A stretch of 64,000 nucleotides of DNA from VAZQ01 sp963807865 (GTDB lineage: Bacteria; Pseudomonadota; Alphaproteobacteria; Rhizobiales; Xanthobacteraceae). Where the stretch lies: assembly GCA_963807865.1 (NCBI GenBank), contig CAWEDK010000037.1, positions 18,535 to 82,534 on the forward strand, in the 5' to 3' direction. A program made the translations under genes and the position numbers. Under the pieces are notes generated by a model. It worked only from the letters and a program-made list of their open reading frames with translations, searched no databases and was not told the DNA's origin. Positions 9,945 to 20,529 of this stretch are shown here, piece after piece (positions within the stretch are counted from its first letter, which is position 1; the number at the start of each line of letters is the position of its first letter).

Positions 9945-10974
9945 TCACGGCTGCGGAATGTTTGCCCGCTCGACGATCGGCTGCCACTTGTCATAGTCGG
10001 CGTTGATCGTCTTCTCAAGCGCCTCGCCCGACAGGCTCGCTGGCGTCACCGTCAGCGTCTTCAGCTTTTCGATGATCGGTGGTTCATTGGCTATTGCGAT
10101 CAGCTCATCAGCTAGCCTTTTTCGGATGGGCTCAGGCACGGCGCGCGGTGTGATAAAGACCGCTGACCAAGTCACTTCCAGTCCCGGAATGAACTCCGCC
10201 AGTGTTGGAATAGACGTATCGAAGCCGTAGCGCTCGAGCGACGACACCGCAATGGCCTTGGCCTTGCCACCCTGTACTTGCGGATAAGCGGTCGAGAACT
10301 GATCACAAGTCGCCTGGATTTGTCCACCGAGCAAATCCTGAATGATCTGGTTCGAGGCACGATATGGCACATGCACCATTTTGGCGCCGGTGTGTTGCGC
10401 GATCAGCTCCATGCACAAATGCTGCGAGGTGCCGATGCCGGACGAGCCGTAGGTCACCTTGTCGGGGTTGGCCTTGATATGGGCGATGAACTCAGGAACC
10501 GTTTTCGCCGGCACGCTCGGATGCACGATCAACAAGTTCGGTTGCACGCCGACCATAGCGACCGGGCCGAATGTCCTTGCGGCCGTCATATCCGAGTTTC
10601 TGCTTGTAGATGTGCGGCAGGATGAACAACGTTCCAGCTGTCACGATGCCCATCGTGTAGCCGTCGGGATTGGCCTTCGCCATCGCGCCGATGCCGATGG
10701 AGCCGCCTGCGCCGGTCTTGTTCTCAACCACGAATGACTGGCCCAGGCGCTGCGAGAGGCGGTCGGTGAAAATTCGCGCGGCGACATCGGTGTTGCCACC
10801 GGCGGCGAAAGGCACAATAACCGTCACCGGCTTGGTCGGCCAATTCTGTGCATGCGCGGGAGAAATTGACGTCACGACAACGAACGCAAGACAAGCGAGC
10901 GCGGACGCCCGTGTCGATTTTACTGTCTCAACGCCAGACAGCACTACTCCGCGACTAACGTGATGATACCTCAT
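9945..10974 (-). pseudogene. Bug-family (TctC-like) receptor, frameshifted
   Basis: A complete Bug receptor in two frames. The first part, from ATG 10974, has ribosome site gaggaga, a signal peptide (LACLAFVVVTSISPAHAQ) and the blocks VIVPFAAGGNTD and VVENKTGAGGSIG. The frame changes at KLGYDGRKD: one extra base at about 10572 (T on the + strand) moves the rest (FGPVAMVGVQPN onward, including VPYRASNQIIQDLLGG and VTWSAVFITPRAVPEP) to the other frame, which runs cleanly to the stop at 9945. Removing that base restores about 343 codons. It is transcribed divergently from the efflux genes. Confidence 0.8.
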
Positions 10975-11367
10975 ATTCTCTCCTCTACATTTGCTTTTTT
11001 TTCGTGACGGCAGCCATTGCGCCAGTAACCGCGTGTCTTCCAAACCGGGTGCAGGCCAGTCCACCAGGAGCGGCGGACGCGTGATGGCCTGCAGTACGTC
11101 GGCGGAAGAAGTCATGCCGTCCTTATATCACACCAAACGCAGACGCGTTTTGAAACAGTGCCAATCTCTTTCATGCGGTGTTCTCGCGCGGGCACGTGCG
11201 CGTTTGTTCGCCGAGAGGTCGCGTGCTAGCCTCGCACATTCATCCGGTCGCGGAAGACGCGCCGATTTGTGAGGTCGTGGTGCATGGTCGGAGTGCGTAG
11301 CAGGCCGTGTCTGCAACTTGGACATCCGACTCCGGCGGGCTGCACGGCCGAACGCGACCTGTCATTT
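10975..11367. other. Divergent intergenic region between Bug receptor and efflux adaptor
   Basis: About 390 bases without a supported gene. It must hold the promoters for both directions, but I see no clear operator. Confidence 0.3.
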
Positions 11368-12483
11368 ATGGGCTGCGCCGAGCGATGCGCTTTGCGCGGC
11401 TTGCTCATACCGCTGCGCGGCCGAACGCTGGCGGCGATCGCCGCGGCGGTTTTGCTTGCGGCGTGCCAACCCGACGCGCCGCCGGCACCGGAAGTTCGTC
11501 CGGTGCGAACAGTCACCGTCATGAAGCGCGACGTCGGGGAGACCGTCAGCTATACCGGCCGCATCCAGGCGGAGAACGAAACTCGGCAGTCTTTCCGCAT
11601 TCCCGGCCGGATGATCGAGCGCTCGGTCAATGTGGGCGATCACGTCCTGCCGGGTCAGATCGTCGCCAAGCTCGAGCCGCAGGACGAACTGAATGCCCTG
11701 CGCTCGGCGCAGGCCGCAGTCGCGGCCGCCCAGGCGCAATTCGTTCAGGCCAAGAGTCATTTCGACCGCCAACGGACGCTGTTGGCGCGAGACGTGGCGT
11801 CGCGCGCTCAGTTCGAGCAGGCAGAGCAGGCGCTCGAAACCGCGCGCGCCCAGCTCGATACCGCCGAAGCACAACAGAAGGCCGCCAAGGACCGCGTGAG
11901 CTATACCGAGTTGCATGTCGACGCCGGCGGCATCGTCGTCGCGACGGCAGCGGAGCCGGGAGAAGTCGTCCAGGCCGGCCAACTCATCATCCGGATTGCC
12001 CGCAAGGACGGCCGCGATGCGGTGTTCGATGTGCCGGGTCAGTTGCTGAGATCCGCGCCGGCCGAACCGCTGATTACCGTAAACCTCACGGACGACCCGT
12101 TGGTCACCACGATTGGCCGGGTGCGGGAGGTGTCGCCGCAAGCCGATCCGGTCACTCGGACGTTCGAAGTGAAGGTCGGCCTGACCGATCCGCCGGTCAC
12201 CATGCGGCTCGGCGCGACCGTAACTGGACGCATGCAACTTGATACCACGCCGACCATCGAGATACCCGCGAGCGCGCTCACTAATTTCGAACAGCGACCG
12301 GCCGTCTGGGTGGTCGATCCGTTGAAACTGACGGTCTCGCTGCGAACCGTCGATATACTTCGCAACAATCCCGCGACGGTTGCGATCGCGGAAGGGCTCG
12401 AGACCGGCGACGTCGTGGTGACGGCCGGGGTTCAGGCGCTGCATCCCGGTCAGAAGGTCCGGCTGCTGGGATCGGTGCAGTGA
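11368..12483 (+). CDS. RND efflux periplasmic adaptor (membrane fusion protein), lipoprotein
   Basis: Links an inner-membrane RND pump to an outer-membrane channel. The leader ends in a lipobox (VLLAAC, about residues 28-33), so it is probably lipid-anchored. The order is typical: beta-barrel strand VRTVTVMKRDVGETVSYTG, lipoyl half IPGRMIERSVNVGDHVLPGQ, an alpha-hairpin rich in Ala/Gln (about 115-175), second lipoyl half DAGGIVVATAAEPGEVVQAG, then barrel and membrane-proximal domains. ATG 11368 fits the lipoprotein leader better than the upstream in-frame codon at 11269. Its stop overlaps the GTG of the permease by four bases, a clear operon. No outer-membrane channel or regulator is adjacent, so the substrate is open. 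Confidence 0.88.
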   Translation: MGCAERCALRGLLIPLRGRTLAAIAAAVLLAACQPDAPPAPEVRPVRTVTVMKRDVGETVSYTGRIQAENETRQSFRIPGRMIERSVNVGDHVLPGQIVAKLEPQDELNALRSAQAAVAAAQAQFVQAKSHFDRQRTLLARDVASRAQFEQAEQALETARAQLDTAEAQQKAAKDRVSYTELHVDAGGIVVATAAEPGEVVQAGQLIIRIARKDGRDAVFDVPGQLLRSAPAEPLITVNLTDDPLVTTIGRVREVSPQADPVTRTFEVKVGLTDPPVTMRLGATVTGRMQLDTTPTIEIPASALTNFEQRPAVWVVDPLKLTVSLRTVDILRNNPATVAIAEGLETGDVVVTAGVQALHPGQKVRLLGSVQ

Positions 12484-15400
12484 CGCAGTTCAACCTTTCG
12501 GAATGGGCGCTGCGACATCGCTCGTTCGTCCTCTATTGCATGATCGCCGTCATGCTGGCCGGAATGCTGTCGTACTACCGGCTCGGCCGCAACGAAGACC
12601 CAGCATTCACCTTCCGGACCATGGTGGTGCAGGCGGCCTGGCCGGGCGCGACGCTGCAGGAGACGCTCGATCAGGTGACGGAACGCATCGAGCGAAAGCT
12701 GAAGGAAACGCCGAACCTCGACTTCCTTCGCAGCTTTACCAGCGCCGGCGTGACCACCATCTTCGTCAATCTGAAGGGCAGCACGCCAGCACGCGAGGTG
12801 CCCGACATCTGGTACTACGTCCGCAAGAGCGTCGGTGACATCCGGCACACCCTCCCGGCCGGCGTGGTCGGCCCCGGCTTCAACGACGAGTTCGGCGATA
12901 CCTTCGGGATCATCTACGGCTTTACGGCCGATGGGTTCACGCACCGTGAGTTACGCGATTACGTCGAGGCAATCCGCAACCGGCTGTTGCGTGTGAAGGA
13001 TGTGTCGGGCATCGAGATCATCGGAGTGCAGGACGAGACGATCATCGTGGAGTTCTCGACTGAAAAGCTCGCCGGCCTGGGCATCGACCGCAACGCCCTG
13101 ATCGCTGCGCTGCAGGGGCAGAATGCCGTCAGCCCCGCCGGCACGGTGCAGACCGGCGACGAAAAACTGGCGCTGCGGGTTTCGGGCGCGTTCACCTCCG
13201 AAGTGGACATCCTCGCGGTCAACATCGCGGTCAGCGGCCGCATGCTCCGGCTGGGCGATATTGCCGAGGTGCGGCGCATCTATGCGGACCCACCGCAGCC
13301 CATGTTTCGCGTTAACGGAACGCCGGCAATCGGCGTTGCGATCGCGATGCGCGACGGAGGCGACATTCTGACCCTCGGTCAGAACATCCAGCAGGCCATG
13401 GCCGACATCACCGCCGATCTGCCGATCGGCGTCGAGCCGGTCCTGGTCGCCGATCAGTCCTACGTTGTGCGCGGTGCCATCGGCGAGTTCATGACGTCGC
13501 TCTGGCAGGCGATCGCGATCATCATGGCGGTCAGTGTTCTGAGCCTCGGGCTCAGGGCTGGCGCCATCGTTGCCCTGTCGATTCCGCTGACGCTGGCCCT
13601 CGTATTTCCGGTTATGGAGTTCGTCAGCATCGATTTGCAGCGCATCTCGCTCGGCGCACTTATCATCGCGCTGACGCTGCTGGTCGACGACGCCATGAGC
13701 ACCATCGATGCAATGACCATGCGGCTCGCCGCCGGCGACGAGAAGGTACCGGCCGCTTCGTTCGCCTATAAGACGCTGGCATTTCCGATGTTGACCGGCT
13801 CGCTGGTGACAATCGCGGGGTTCGTCCCGATCGGCTTCGCCAGGAGCGCCGCTGGCGAATACACCTTCTCAATCTTCGCGGTGGTCAGCATCGCGGTGCT
13901 GGCCTCCTGGCTCGTAGCCGTTATTTTCATCCCGTTGCTCGGTGTTGCGTTTCTGACCAAGCCCACAGCGCCCGCCGGCGGCCCCGGCCCGGCGATACGC
14001 GTTTTCCGTCGCCTGCTGATCGGTGCGATGCGCCTGCGCTGGCTCACCATTGCAGTAACCCTTGCCTGCTTCGTCGCTTCCCTGTTCGCGATTCGCTATG
14101 TTCCGCGCCAGTTCTTCCCGTCATCCGACCGGCCCGAGTTGCTGGTCGATCTGCGACTGCCGCAGAATGCTTCGATTCATGCCAGTCGGGATCGGTCGGC
14201 GGAGCTTGACGAGATTCTGCGCGGCGACAGCGATGTCGAGCGCTGGAGCACCAATGTCGGTCGCGGCGCGGTGAGGTTCTATCTGCCGCTCAGCGTCGAG
14301 CTGCCGAACGATTTCTTCAGCCAGTTCGTCGTCATCGCCAAGGATATCGCGGCGCGCGAGCGGCTTCGCGCCAAGCTCGAACGCGTTCTGGCGGAGCGGT
14401 TTCCCGGCGCGGTGACGCGCGTCGTGCCGCTGGAACTCGGGCCGCCGGTTGGCTGGCCTGTGCAGTACCGAATCAGCGGTTCGGATGTGAATCAAGTACG
14501 CGAGATCGCGCTGCAACTTGCGCAGATCGTCGCCTCCGATGTCCGCACGCGGCGGGTGAACTTCGATTGGATAGAGCCCGGCGCGCAAGGTCAATATCCG
14601 CATCGACCAGGACCAGGCGAGACTACTCGGCCTAAGCTCGGAAGCGATCGCCGCCAAACTCAATACCGTCGTGTCCGGCGCAGCGTTCACCCAGGTACGG
14701 GATGGCATCTATCTGATCGATGTCCTGATGCGTGCGACTGATGAACAGCGCGTATCGCTCTCGACCTTGCGAAACCTGCAGTTCGCTTTGCCGAATGGCC
14801 GGACCGTACCGCTCGGGCAATTCGCCAGCCTGGAGTTCGCGCAGGAATTTCCCCTGATCTGGCGACGCGACGGCGTTCCCACTCTCACGCTGCAGGCGGA
14901 TGTGCTGCGGGATGCCTCGCCCGAAGCCGTGATCGCCACGCTTGCTCCCGCTGTCGCAAGGTTCGAAGCGGGATTGCCGAAGGGCTATCGCATCGCGGTC
15001 GGCGGTACGGTCGAGGAAAGCGCGCAGTCGCAAGCCTCGGTGTACGCGGTCGTCCCGCTCATGCTGTTCATCATGATCACCGTGCTCATGGCGCAATTGC
15101 AGAGCTTCAGCCGGCTTTTTTTTGTGGTGAGCGTCGTGCCAATGGGGCTGATCGGCATCGTCGCCGCGTTGCTTATCTTCTATAAGCCGCTCGGCTTCGT
15201 CGCCATTTTGGGCATTCTCGCTCTGATCGGGATGATCGCCCGTAACGCCGTTATCTTGATCGACCAAATCGAGGCCGAGCGTGCCGCCGGCAAGCCGATC
15301 TGGGACGCGGTGATCGAGGCGGCCGTCTCTCGATTCCGTCCGATCATGCTGACCGCGATCTCGACCGTGCTTGGAATGATCCCGATCGCACCGACCGTGT

Positions 15401-15537
15401 TCTGGGGTCCGATGGCGTATGCCATCATGGGCGGCCTGTTGGTCGGCACCGTGCTGACGCTGATCTTCCTGCCGGCGTTGTATGTCGCCTGCTTCGGCGC
15501 GCAGGAGACGGTGCCGGCGCGCAATCCTGCAGGCTAA
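12480..15537 (+). pseudogene. RND efflux permease (AcrB/MexB-type superfamily), frameshifted
   Basis: The inner-membrane proton-driven pump of the pair, about 1018 codons when repaired. N-terminal part 12480 to about 14580 has the first helix (FVLYCMIAVMLAGMLSYYRL), the porter domain (DETIIVEFSTEKLAGLGI) and the proton-relay helix with paired Asp (LIIALTLLVDDAMSTIDAM). The frame breaks in cccgg at 14577-14581: dropping one base joins DWIEPA to RKVNIRIDQDQARLLGLS and continues through the second helix bundle (VVPLMLFIMITVLMAQLQS; LIGMIARNAVILIDQIEAE) to the stop at 15537. Start GTG 12480 overlaps the adaptor stop. The rest is well conserved, so the break is recent or artefactual. Confidence 0.85.
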
Positions 15538-15540
15538 ATC

Positions 15541-16110
15541 CTGGCAAACACCGCGGGCATACTGCGACAAGCCCCCCAAGCGCGTGAAGCTTCTCAAGAA
15601 GATCATCCCCACGCTGCGGCGAGTGGCGATGCTCTGGAACGCTGACGACCACGGCATGACGCTGCGTTTCCAAGCTTCGGAAGGTGCCGCAGAGACAATG
15701 GGCCTTGTCGTTCAACCGTTGGGAGCGCGTGCGTCTGAAGATTTCGAACAGGCGTTCGCGACCATAACTCGCGAGAAGCCAGACGCAATTTTGACGGTTG
15801 CCGATTTTCTCACTACGCTCAACAGCAAGCGAGTGCTGGATTTTGCTGCTGCGAATCGGATACCGGCGATTTACGAGTTCGACTTCATCGTCCGCGAAGG
15901 TGGTCTGATGTCGTATTCCATGGACTTGGAAGATCGCCTCGGCCGCATGGCAGTTCTCGTCGGTCGCATTCTCAAGGGCGCAAAGCCCGCTGAACTGCCG
16001 TTTGAGCAGGCGACCGCTTCCGCTTCCTCCTCAACCTGACGACTGCCAAGACAATCGGCCTTCAAGTCCCGCCGACGCTCCTCATTCGCGCAGGCGAAGC
16101 GATCGAGTAG
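15541..16110 (+). pseudogene. Relic of ABC_sub_bind protein, C-terminal two thirds
   Basis: Lacks the N-terminus and starts abruptly after the pump gene. From about 15575 the frame reads RVKLLKKIIPTLRRVAMLWN, then AANRIPAIYEFDFIVREGGL and KPAELPFEQ. A one-base insertion near 16012 moves the end (RFRFLLNLTTAKTIGLQVPP, then LLIRAGEAIE) into the next frame, closing at TAG 16108-16110. The blocks and their order match the family, which identifies the piece well. Confidence 0.7.
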
Positions 16111-16217
16111 CACATTTGCTGCAATGCATGGATCTGGCTATGGCTCAACTGCGACATGCCCGTTGCGCTCAACAATGACTGGGTTGGGGGCAAGGCCGCC
16201 TGGAGCCGGCGTGCGAT

Positions 16218-16974
16218 TTACCCGGGCTCCATTCCCTGTACCTTCAAGACGGGAAGCGCCGTAGGACCCGTTAGAAATTTGAGCAATTCTTTGGCCACGT
16301 CTGGAACCGTAGAGTTTGCGCCCACTGCGCCACTCCATCGGACATAGGATTGAATCTCCGCGCGGAATCGGTCCCACGAGTTCGACACCTGCCGTCGTTA
16401 GGATCTGCGTGATGACGACCATGCCGAGTTCAATTTCCCCCTTTGCAACGAGTTCGGAAACAATATCAGTCGGTGGCCGAACAATTTTTTCTTTAAGACC
16501 TTCGGAGATTCTGAGCCGCTCGAAAAGGCCGTGCAAATAGGAGCCGCTCGTCCCATCTTGCTGCAGGTATCCGACCGATTTTGCTGCCAGTAATGCCTTC
16601 TTGAACGCTTCAACCGAGCTAATGTCGGGCTTTGGCGCGCCAGCCCGAACCTCAACCCCAATTCCAGAGTGCGCGATCGCCGTCCGCGTACCGGCCAAAA
16701 CCTTGTTGCTCTGGACCAACCGATTCATCTGCACCGGTGGCCCCACGAATATATCAAAGGGTTCTCCGCCGATGATGCGATCGGCCAGGGTCGCCGCTAT
16801 GTCGGTATCTACAGCTAGTTTGTATCCAGAGGCGCGCTCGAACTGTGGACCGATTTCCTTGAGGACTGTCCACATCGACCTAGGCGTCAAAATTTTCAAT
16901 TCCGCCGCTGAGGCTTGGGCCAACTGCAAGAGAACGGCAAAACTCGCATATTTGAGTGCGCGGACAACACTCAT
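16218..16974 (-). pseudogene. Molybdate-type (ModA-like) extracellular solute-binding protein, frameshifted near the C-terminus
   Basis: Secreted binding protein of the ModA/PBP-like family (signal peptide LKYASFAVLLQLAQASA, then AELKILTPRSMWTVLKEIGP). Central blocks are GGEPFDIFVGPPVQM and GYLQQDGTSGSYLHGLFERL. At VGPIP one extra base in 16358-16364 puts the reading out of phase. With it removed the C-terminus reads AEIQSYVRWSGAVGANS, then AKELLKFLTGPTALPVLK and MEPG, ending at 16218. No modB or modC is nearby, so it may serve another anion or be an orphan. ATG 16974 is used; 16980 is also possible. Confidence 0.7.
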
Positions 16975-17149
16975 GACCATTTTCCCAGTGTGGGTGAGAA
17001 GGCACAAGACGCAATTGGAATGATCAGCTCGTCAAGGGAAGTGCGGAAAAGGGAAGTCCTCTTCTCATTTGCAGGCGTGTCATTGGCGGCCGTTCGTGGT
17101 GAATCACCACCTCGTTTTCCTGGGAATTTGTGGATCCGTAGGCATCGAC

Positions 17150-17340
17150 TGCTTGCGGTTTGATCCGCGACCTCGAATTTGACAGAGCGGCCTGTCTTTC
17201 TCTGCCGCACCGTGATGCGATCGAACGCATACCCGTTTGGTGCCATGTCTTCGACATTGAGCGCCACGACATCGTACCCCCGAGCTTGCTGTCTACTGCC
17301 AGATTAAACAAGGCAAAGTCGCGGTCCGTCCCTCGGTGTG
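17150..17340 (-). pseudogene. Tyrosine recombinase (integrase) relic
   Basis: On the minus strand the codons read ALFNLAVDSKL, then after a frame change YDVVALNVEDMAPNGYAFDR and VRQRKTGRSVKFEVADQT. This is the start of the catalytic domain of the short integrases common in Rhizobiales (LFNLAIDSKLRGCDLV...QKKTGRPVQFEITEQT). The catalytic His, Arg and Tyr boxes downstream are not recognisable. It lies at the border between the relic-rich left part and the metabolic central part. Confidence 0.6.
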
Positions 17341-17399
17341 CTTTGCCGCAACCGGCTTCATTGTCCCTGTGCCTGCAAGGATGATGTCGGAGTTTCATC

Positions 17400-17953
17400 T
17401 GGCAGGCAAATGAATGCTACCTATATGTTTCCTGCAAAAAATTCAAAGAATGCCTCTAATAGTAATATATTGAATTATAACATCTATTTAATCTTTCGAT
17501 TGCCGATCTTTTCTCTCGGGCGGCTCCGGGGCTCCGCCCGCCTGGCCACTACGAGCCGGCTGCGAGGAGCTCGCTGACAGGGAGGCGCCAATGCCTCCTG
17601 CGAAGCGCGGCCCGGAGCCGAGTGACCGTCCAGAGCGGACGCGAGCGCAGCCGCGGTGGAGCGTCGGGCGGCGAAGCGTCCCTCACCGGGGCGCTCGCGT
17701 CGCAAGACGCGGACAGAAGGCTGGTGCGCCGCCCGGCGCTCCACCTCCCCTCGCCTCACGCGAGGGAAACGGCCGCAGCCCCGGACGCACAACGCGCCGC
17801 GGGAACGATCGAGTTTGTGAGAGCATCAAGTCCGTAGCCGGCGTGCCGCCTTCGCATAGCTCGCAACGTCCGGCGCCGGTATGATCCCCGTCGGGCCGCC
17901 AGTCCGGCCGTCGCCGTGCAAAATGATTCTTTCACCGATCAAGGAGACCTCCC
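17400..17953. other. Gene-free border region: AT-rich pocket then very GC-rich sequence
   Basis: 17430-17510 is strikingly AT-rich for this window, then 17520-17880 is extremely GC-rich with inverted-repeat character (cgggcggctccgggg and ctccgcccgcc). No gene recognised. The sharp composition change coincides with the end of the relic-rich block. Confidence 0.35.
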
Positions 17954-18445
17954 GTGACCATCCTCCGCCCCCTCGCCCTGCTGTTCGCCCTTGCCGTGCT
18001 CGCCGCCCCAGCCCACGCGCAGGACGGCAAGATCAAGATCGACAAGTTCAATCACAGCGAATGGACGAAGGGCATCTTCTCCGAGGCGGTGACGGTGACG
18101 AACGTCGGCAACGCCAAGTTCGTCTATCTCGCGGGCGTCGGCGCCGAAGACGAAAACGGCAAGCGCGGCGACGTCCGGCACCACGGCAATTTCCTGGAGC
18201 AGTGCAAATACTCCTACGACAAGATCAAGCGCGTGCTGGCGCATCACGGCGCGACGCTCGGCGACGTCGTGAAGGTCACGACCTACATCACCGACCTGCG
18301 CCACCGCCTCACGATGGGCAAGTGCATCGGCGAGTCGTGGGGCGGCGTCACGTTTCCCGTGCACACCCTGATCGGCGTCAGCGCGCTGGCGTTCCCGGAG
18401 ATGATCGTCGAGGTCGACGTCACCGCGATCGTCACGGCGAAGTGA
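17954..18445 (+). CDS. RidA (YjgF/YER057c/UK114) family protein with signal peptide
   Basis: A 163-residue Rid-superfamily protein. Classic RidA hydrolyses reactive enamine/imine intermediates in the cytoplasm, but this one has a clear signal peptide (LRPLALLFALAVLAAPAHAQ), so it acts in the periplasm, which argues for a different substrate. Rid blocks visible are KFVYLAGVGAED, VLAHHGATLGDVVKVTTYIT and FPEMIVEVDVTAIV. The usual active-site Arg near the C-terminus (R-V-AVEV or NCRVEI type) is not obvious, so catalysis is uncertain. Start GTG 17954 has aaggag seven bases upstream. Monocistronic. Confidence 0.85.
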   Translation: MTILRPLALLFALAVLAAPAHAQDGKIKIDKFNHSEWTKGIFSEAVTVTNVGNAKFVYLAGVGAEDENGKRGDVRHHGNFLEQCKYSYDKIKRVLAHHGATLGDVVKVTTYITDLRHRLTMGKCIGESWGGVTFPVHTLIGVSALAFPEMIVEVDVTAIVTAK

Positions 18446-18476
18446 CCGGCGGCCACCGGAGGAAGTAGCCCGGCTC

Positions 18477-18571
18477 AATCGTAGCCCGGATGAGCGAAGC
18501 GTAATCCGGGGTCTATCCCTCCGCGCACGCTCAGTTCCCGGATTTCGCTGCGCTCCATCCGGGCTACGAGC
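18477..18571. repeat. REP-like palindromic element (gtagcccggat type)
   Basis: The left arm gtagcccggatgagcgaagc and the right arm gcgctccatccgggctac form an imperfect inverted repeat of about 90 bases. This is a common intergenic palindrome of Bradyrhizobium-like genomes. It lies after ridA and before the Bug gene and could act as a transcript 3'-end structure. Confidence 0.75.
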
Positions 18572-18661
18572 AACTCCAACGGGCTATTCGCCGCAACGCC
18601 TTCTCAACTCGGCGCGCAATGACTAGGTTCGCATCAAGAAGCCTGCTCAAGGGAGGAAACG

Positions 18662-19642
18662 ATGATCGCCCGCCGCACCCTGCTGACCGCCGTTGCCGTC
18701 GCTTGCGTTGCGTTGGCCTGCCTCGCGGCGGGCACCGCGCAGGCCCAGACCTATCCGAACAGGCCGGTCCGGCTGATCCTGCCCTACACCGCGGGCTCGC
18801 CGAACGACGCGGTGGCGCGGCTCTTTGCTCCCTTCCTGTCCGCCCAGCTCGGCCAGCCGGTGGTGGTCGACAACCGGCCCGGCGGCGGCACCACGGTCGG
18901 CGTCAACGCGGTGATGCAGGCCCCGCCGGACGGCTACACCCTGCTGTTCTCGAACAGCCCCTCGCACCAGATCGCGCCGCTGATCAACGAGACCTTCGTC
19001 CACGACCCGATCAAGGACTTCGTGCCGATCGCGACGGTGGGCGCAAGCTCCAACGTGATCGTCATCAACAGCGGCCTGCCGGCGAAGACGGTGCAGGAGT
19101 TCGTCGCCTACGCCAAGGCCAATCCCGGCAAGCTCAACTTCGGCTTCGGCCAGGGCACGCAGCCGCAGCTCGTCGGCGAGATGTTCAAGATGGCGGCGAA
19201 CATCGACATCGTGAACGTGCCCTACAAGGGCGGAATGCAGGCCACGACCGACATGATGGGCGGCCACATTCACATGAACATCGGCGCGGCGGGAACGCTC
19301 GTGCCGCTGCACGAGGCCGGCAAGATCCGCATCATCGGTTACACCGGCACGAAGCGGAACCCGCAGATGCCCGACATCCCGACCATGATCGAGAGCGGCT
19401 ATCCGTCGGTGGTCTCGACCACCTACTACGGCCTGCTGGGCCGCCACGACCTCCCCGCCGACATCGTCAACCGGCTGAACGCCGCGACGGCGGAAGCGCT
19501 GAAGAGCCCGGAGCTGCAGGCGGGCCTCGCCACGATCCTGTTTACGCCGGTGACGATGTCGCCAAGTGAGTTAGCCGCGCTATACGCCAAGGAGTCCGAG
19601 CGCTGGGGCGCGGTGGTGAAGGCCACGGGCTTCGGGAAGTAG
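18662..19642 (+). CDS. Bug-family (TctC-like) periplasmic solute receptor
   Basis: A 326-residue intact Bug receptor. Signal peptide: RRTLLTAVAVACVALACLAA ending GTAQAQ. Family blocks: RPVRLILPYTAGSPND, VVVDNRPGGGTTVG, PPDGYTLLFSNSP and VNVPYKGGMQATTDMMGG. Strong ribosome site gggagg eight bases upstream of ATG. No transporter membrane genes beside it, so it probably feeds a shared TctAB or acts in sensing. Ligand unknown. Confidence 0.9.
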   Translation: MIARRTLLTAVAVACVALACLAAGTAQAQTYPNRPVRLILPYTAGSPNDAVARLFAPFLSAQLGQPVVVDNRPGGGTTVGVNAVMQAPPDGYTLLFSNSPSHQIAPLINETFVHDPIKDFVPIATVGASSNVIVINSGLPAKTVQEFVAYAKANPGKLNFGFGQGTQPQLVGEMFKMAANIDIVNVPYKGGMQATTDMMGGHIHMNIGAAGTLVPLHEAGKIRIIGYTGTKRNPQMPDIPTMIESGYPSVVSTTYYGLLGRHDLPADIVNRLNAATAEALKSPELQAGLATILFTPVTMSPSELAALYAKESERWGAVVKATGFGK

Positions 19643-19725
19643 CGCGTCGGATGGGTTGAGCCCTTGCGAACCCATCGCGACAACCTGGAGAACGAGTTTC
19701 GGATCGCCACGTCGTGGAGAGATTG

Positions 19726-20040
19726 ATGGGCAAGGTCATCGATTTCCGGAACGCACGATCCGCCCTTGATCGAGCGGCGAACAGCAAGGATCGAAGCGGC
19801 CGGTTCGGATTGAAAGCCAACACGCCGCGAATCCGCTCATCAATGATGACGCGGATCGACTACGACGGCGACCGCAGCGAACTCGACATTACGTTCGTTG
19901 GCGGCAAGACCTATCGTTATTTGGACGTTCCGCTGGAGGTCTACGACAGCCTGCTTGACGCCGACTCGAAGGGCCAATTCTTCAACGAGCGCATCAAGGA
20001 CAAATTTGAGTTTCGCGAAGTGGCAAGCCGTCCGCGCTGA
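19726..20040 (+). CDS. KTSC domain protein
   Basis: About 104 residues. The C-terminal two thirds form a KTSC domain: SSMMTRIDYDGDRSELDITF, then GGKTYRYLDVPLEVYDSLL and SKGQFFNERIKDKFEF. KTSC domains are often found alone or with RNA/lysyl-tRNA synthetase-type partners, and their role is not established. ATG 19726 is preferred over GTG 19714 because ggagag sits just upstream of it. Confidence 0.8.
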   Translation: MGKVIDFRNARSALDRAANSKDRSGRFGLKANTPRIRSSMMTRIDYDGDRSELDITFVGGKTYRYLDVPLEVYDSLLDADSKGQFFNERIKDKFEFREVASRPR

Positions 20041-20056
20041 CGAAACCCAGAGAGGA

Positions 20057-20504
20057 CTAGCGAAGTGTCATTTGCCCCCACCCCGCAAACGCCAGCGCGA
20101 TGAACGCATAGCGCGCCGCCTTTCCGATCGTCACCAGCGCCACAAACCGCCAGAAGCCGACGCGCAGCACGCCGGCCGCGACCGTGAGCGGATCGCCGAT
20201 CACCGGTAGCCAGGCGAGCAGCAGCGACCAGACGCCGAACCGGCCATACCAGGCCGTCGCGCGCGCGAACGCCGCGGCGCTCACCGGGAACCACGGCCGG
20301 TCCGCGAAGTGCGCGAAGAACCGCCCCAGCGCCCAGTTGACCACCGAGCCGAGCACATTGCCGGCGGTCGCGACCGCGACCAGCAGCACCGGGTCGCTGC
20401 GGCCGAGCGCGAGGGCACAGCGCCGCCTCCGACGAGCCCGGAAGCAGTGTCGCCGAAAGGAAAGCGCTGACGAACAATCCGAGGGGGCCGGCGGCGTCGG
20501 GCAT
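20057..20504 (-). pseudogene. YqaA/DedA-type (SNARE-associated) small membrane protein, frameshifted
   Basis: Small inner-membrane protein of the YqaA branch of the DedA superfamily. ATG 20504 opens LGLFVSAFLSATLLPGSSEA. One extra base (A on + at 20417) then shifts the frame, and the rest continues ALGRSDPVLLVAVATAGNVLG, WYGRFGVWSLLLAWLPVIGD and VTIGKAARYAFIALAF. LPGSSEA and the GDPLTVAAG-type block are the recognisable family marks. With the base removed it is about 148 residues, the usual length. Confidence 0.8.
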
Positions 20505-20529
20505 GGCGCGCAATCAAACGGGGCGCGTG

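Noticed and set aside
11362..12444. Minus-strand 360-codon frame opposite the efflux adaptor
   Set aside because: Mirror image of a well-identified lipoprotein adaptor gene; composition is that of an antisense shadow in GC-rich DNA.
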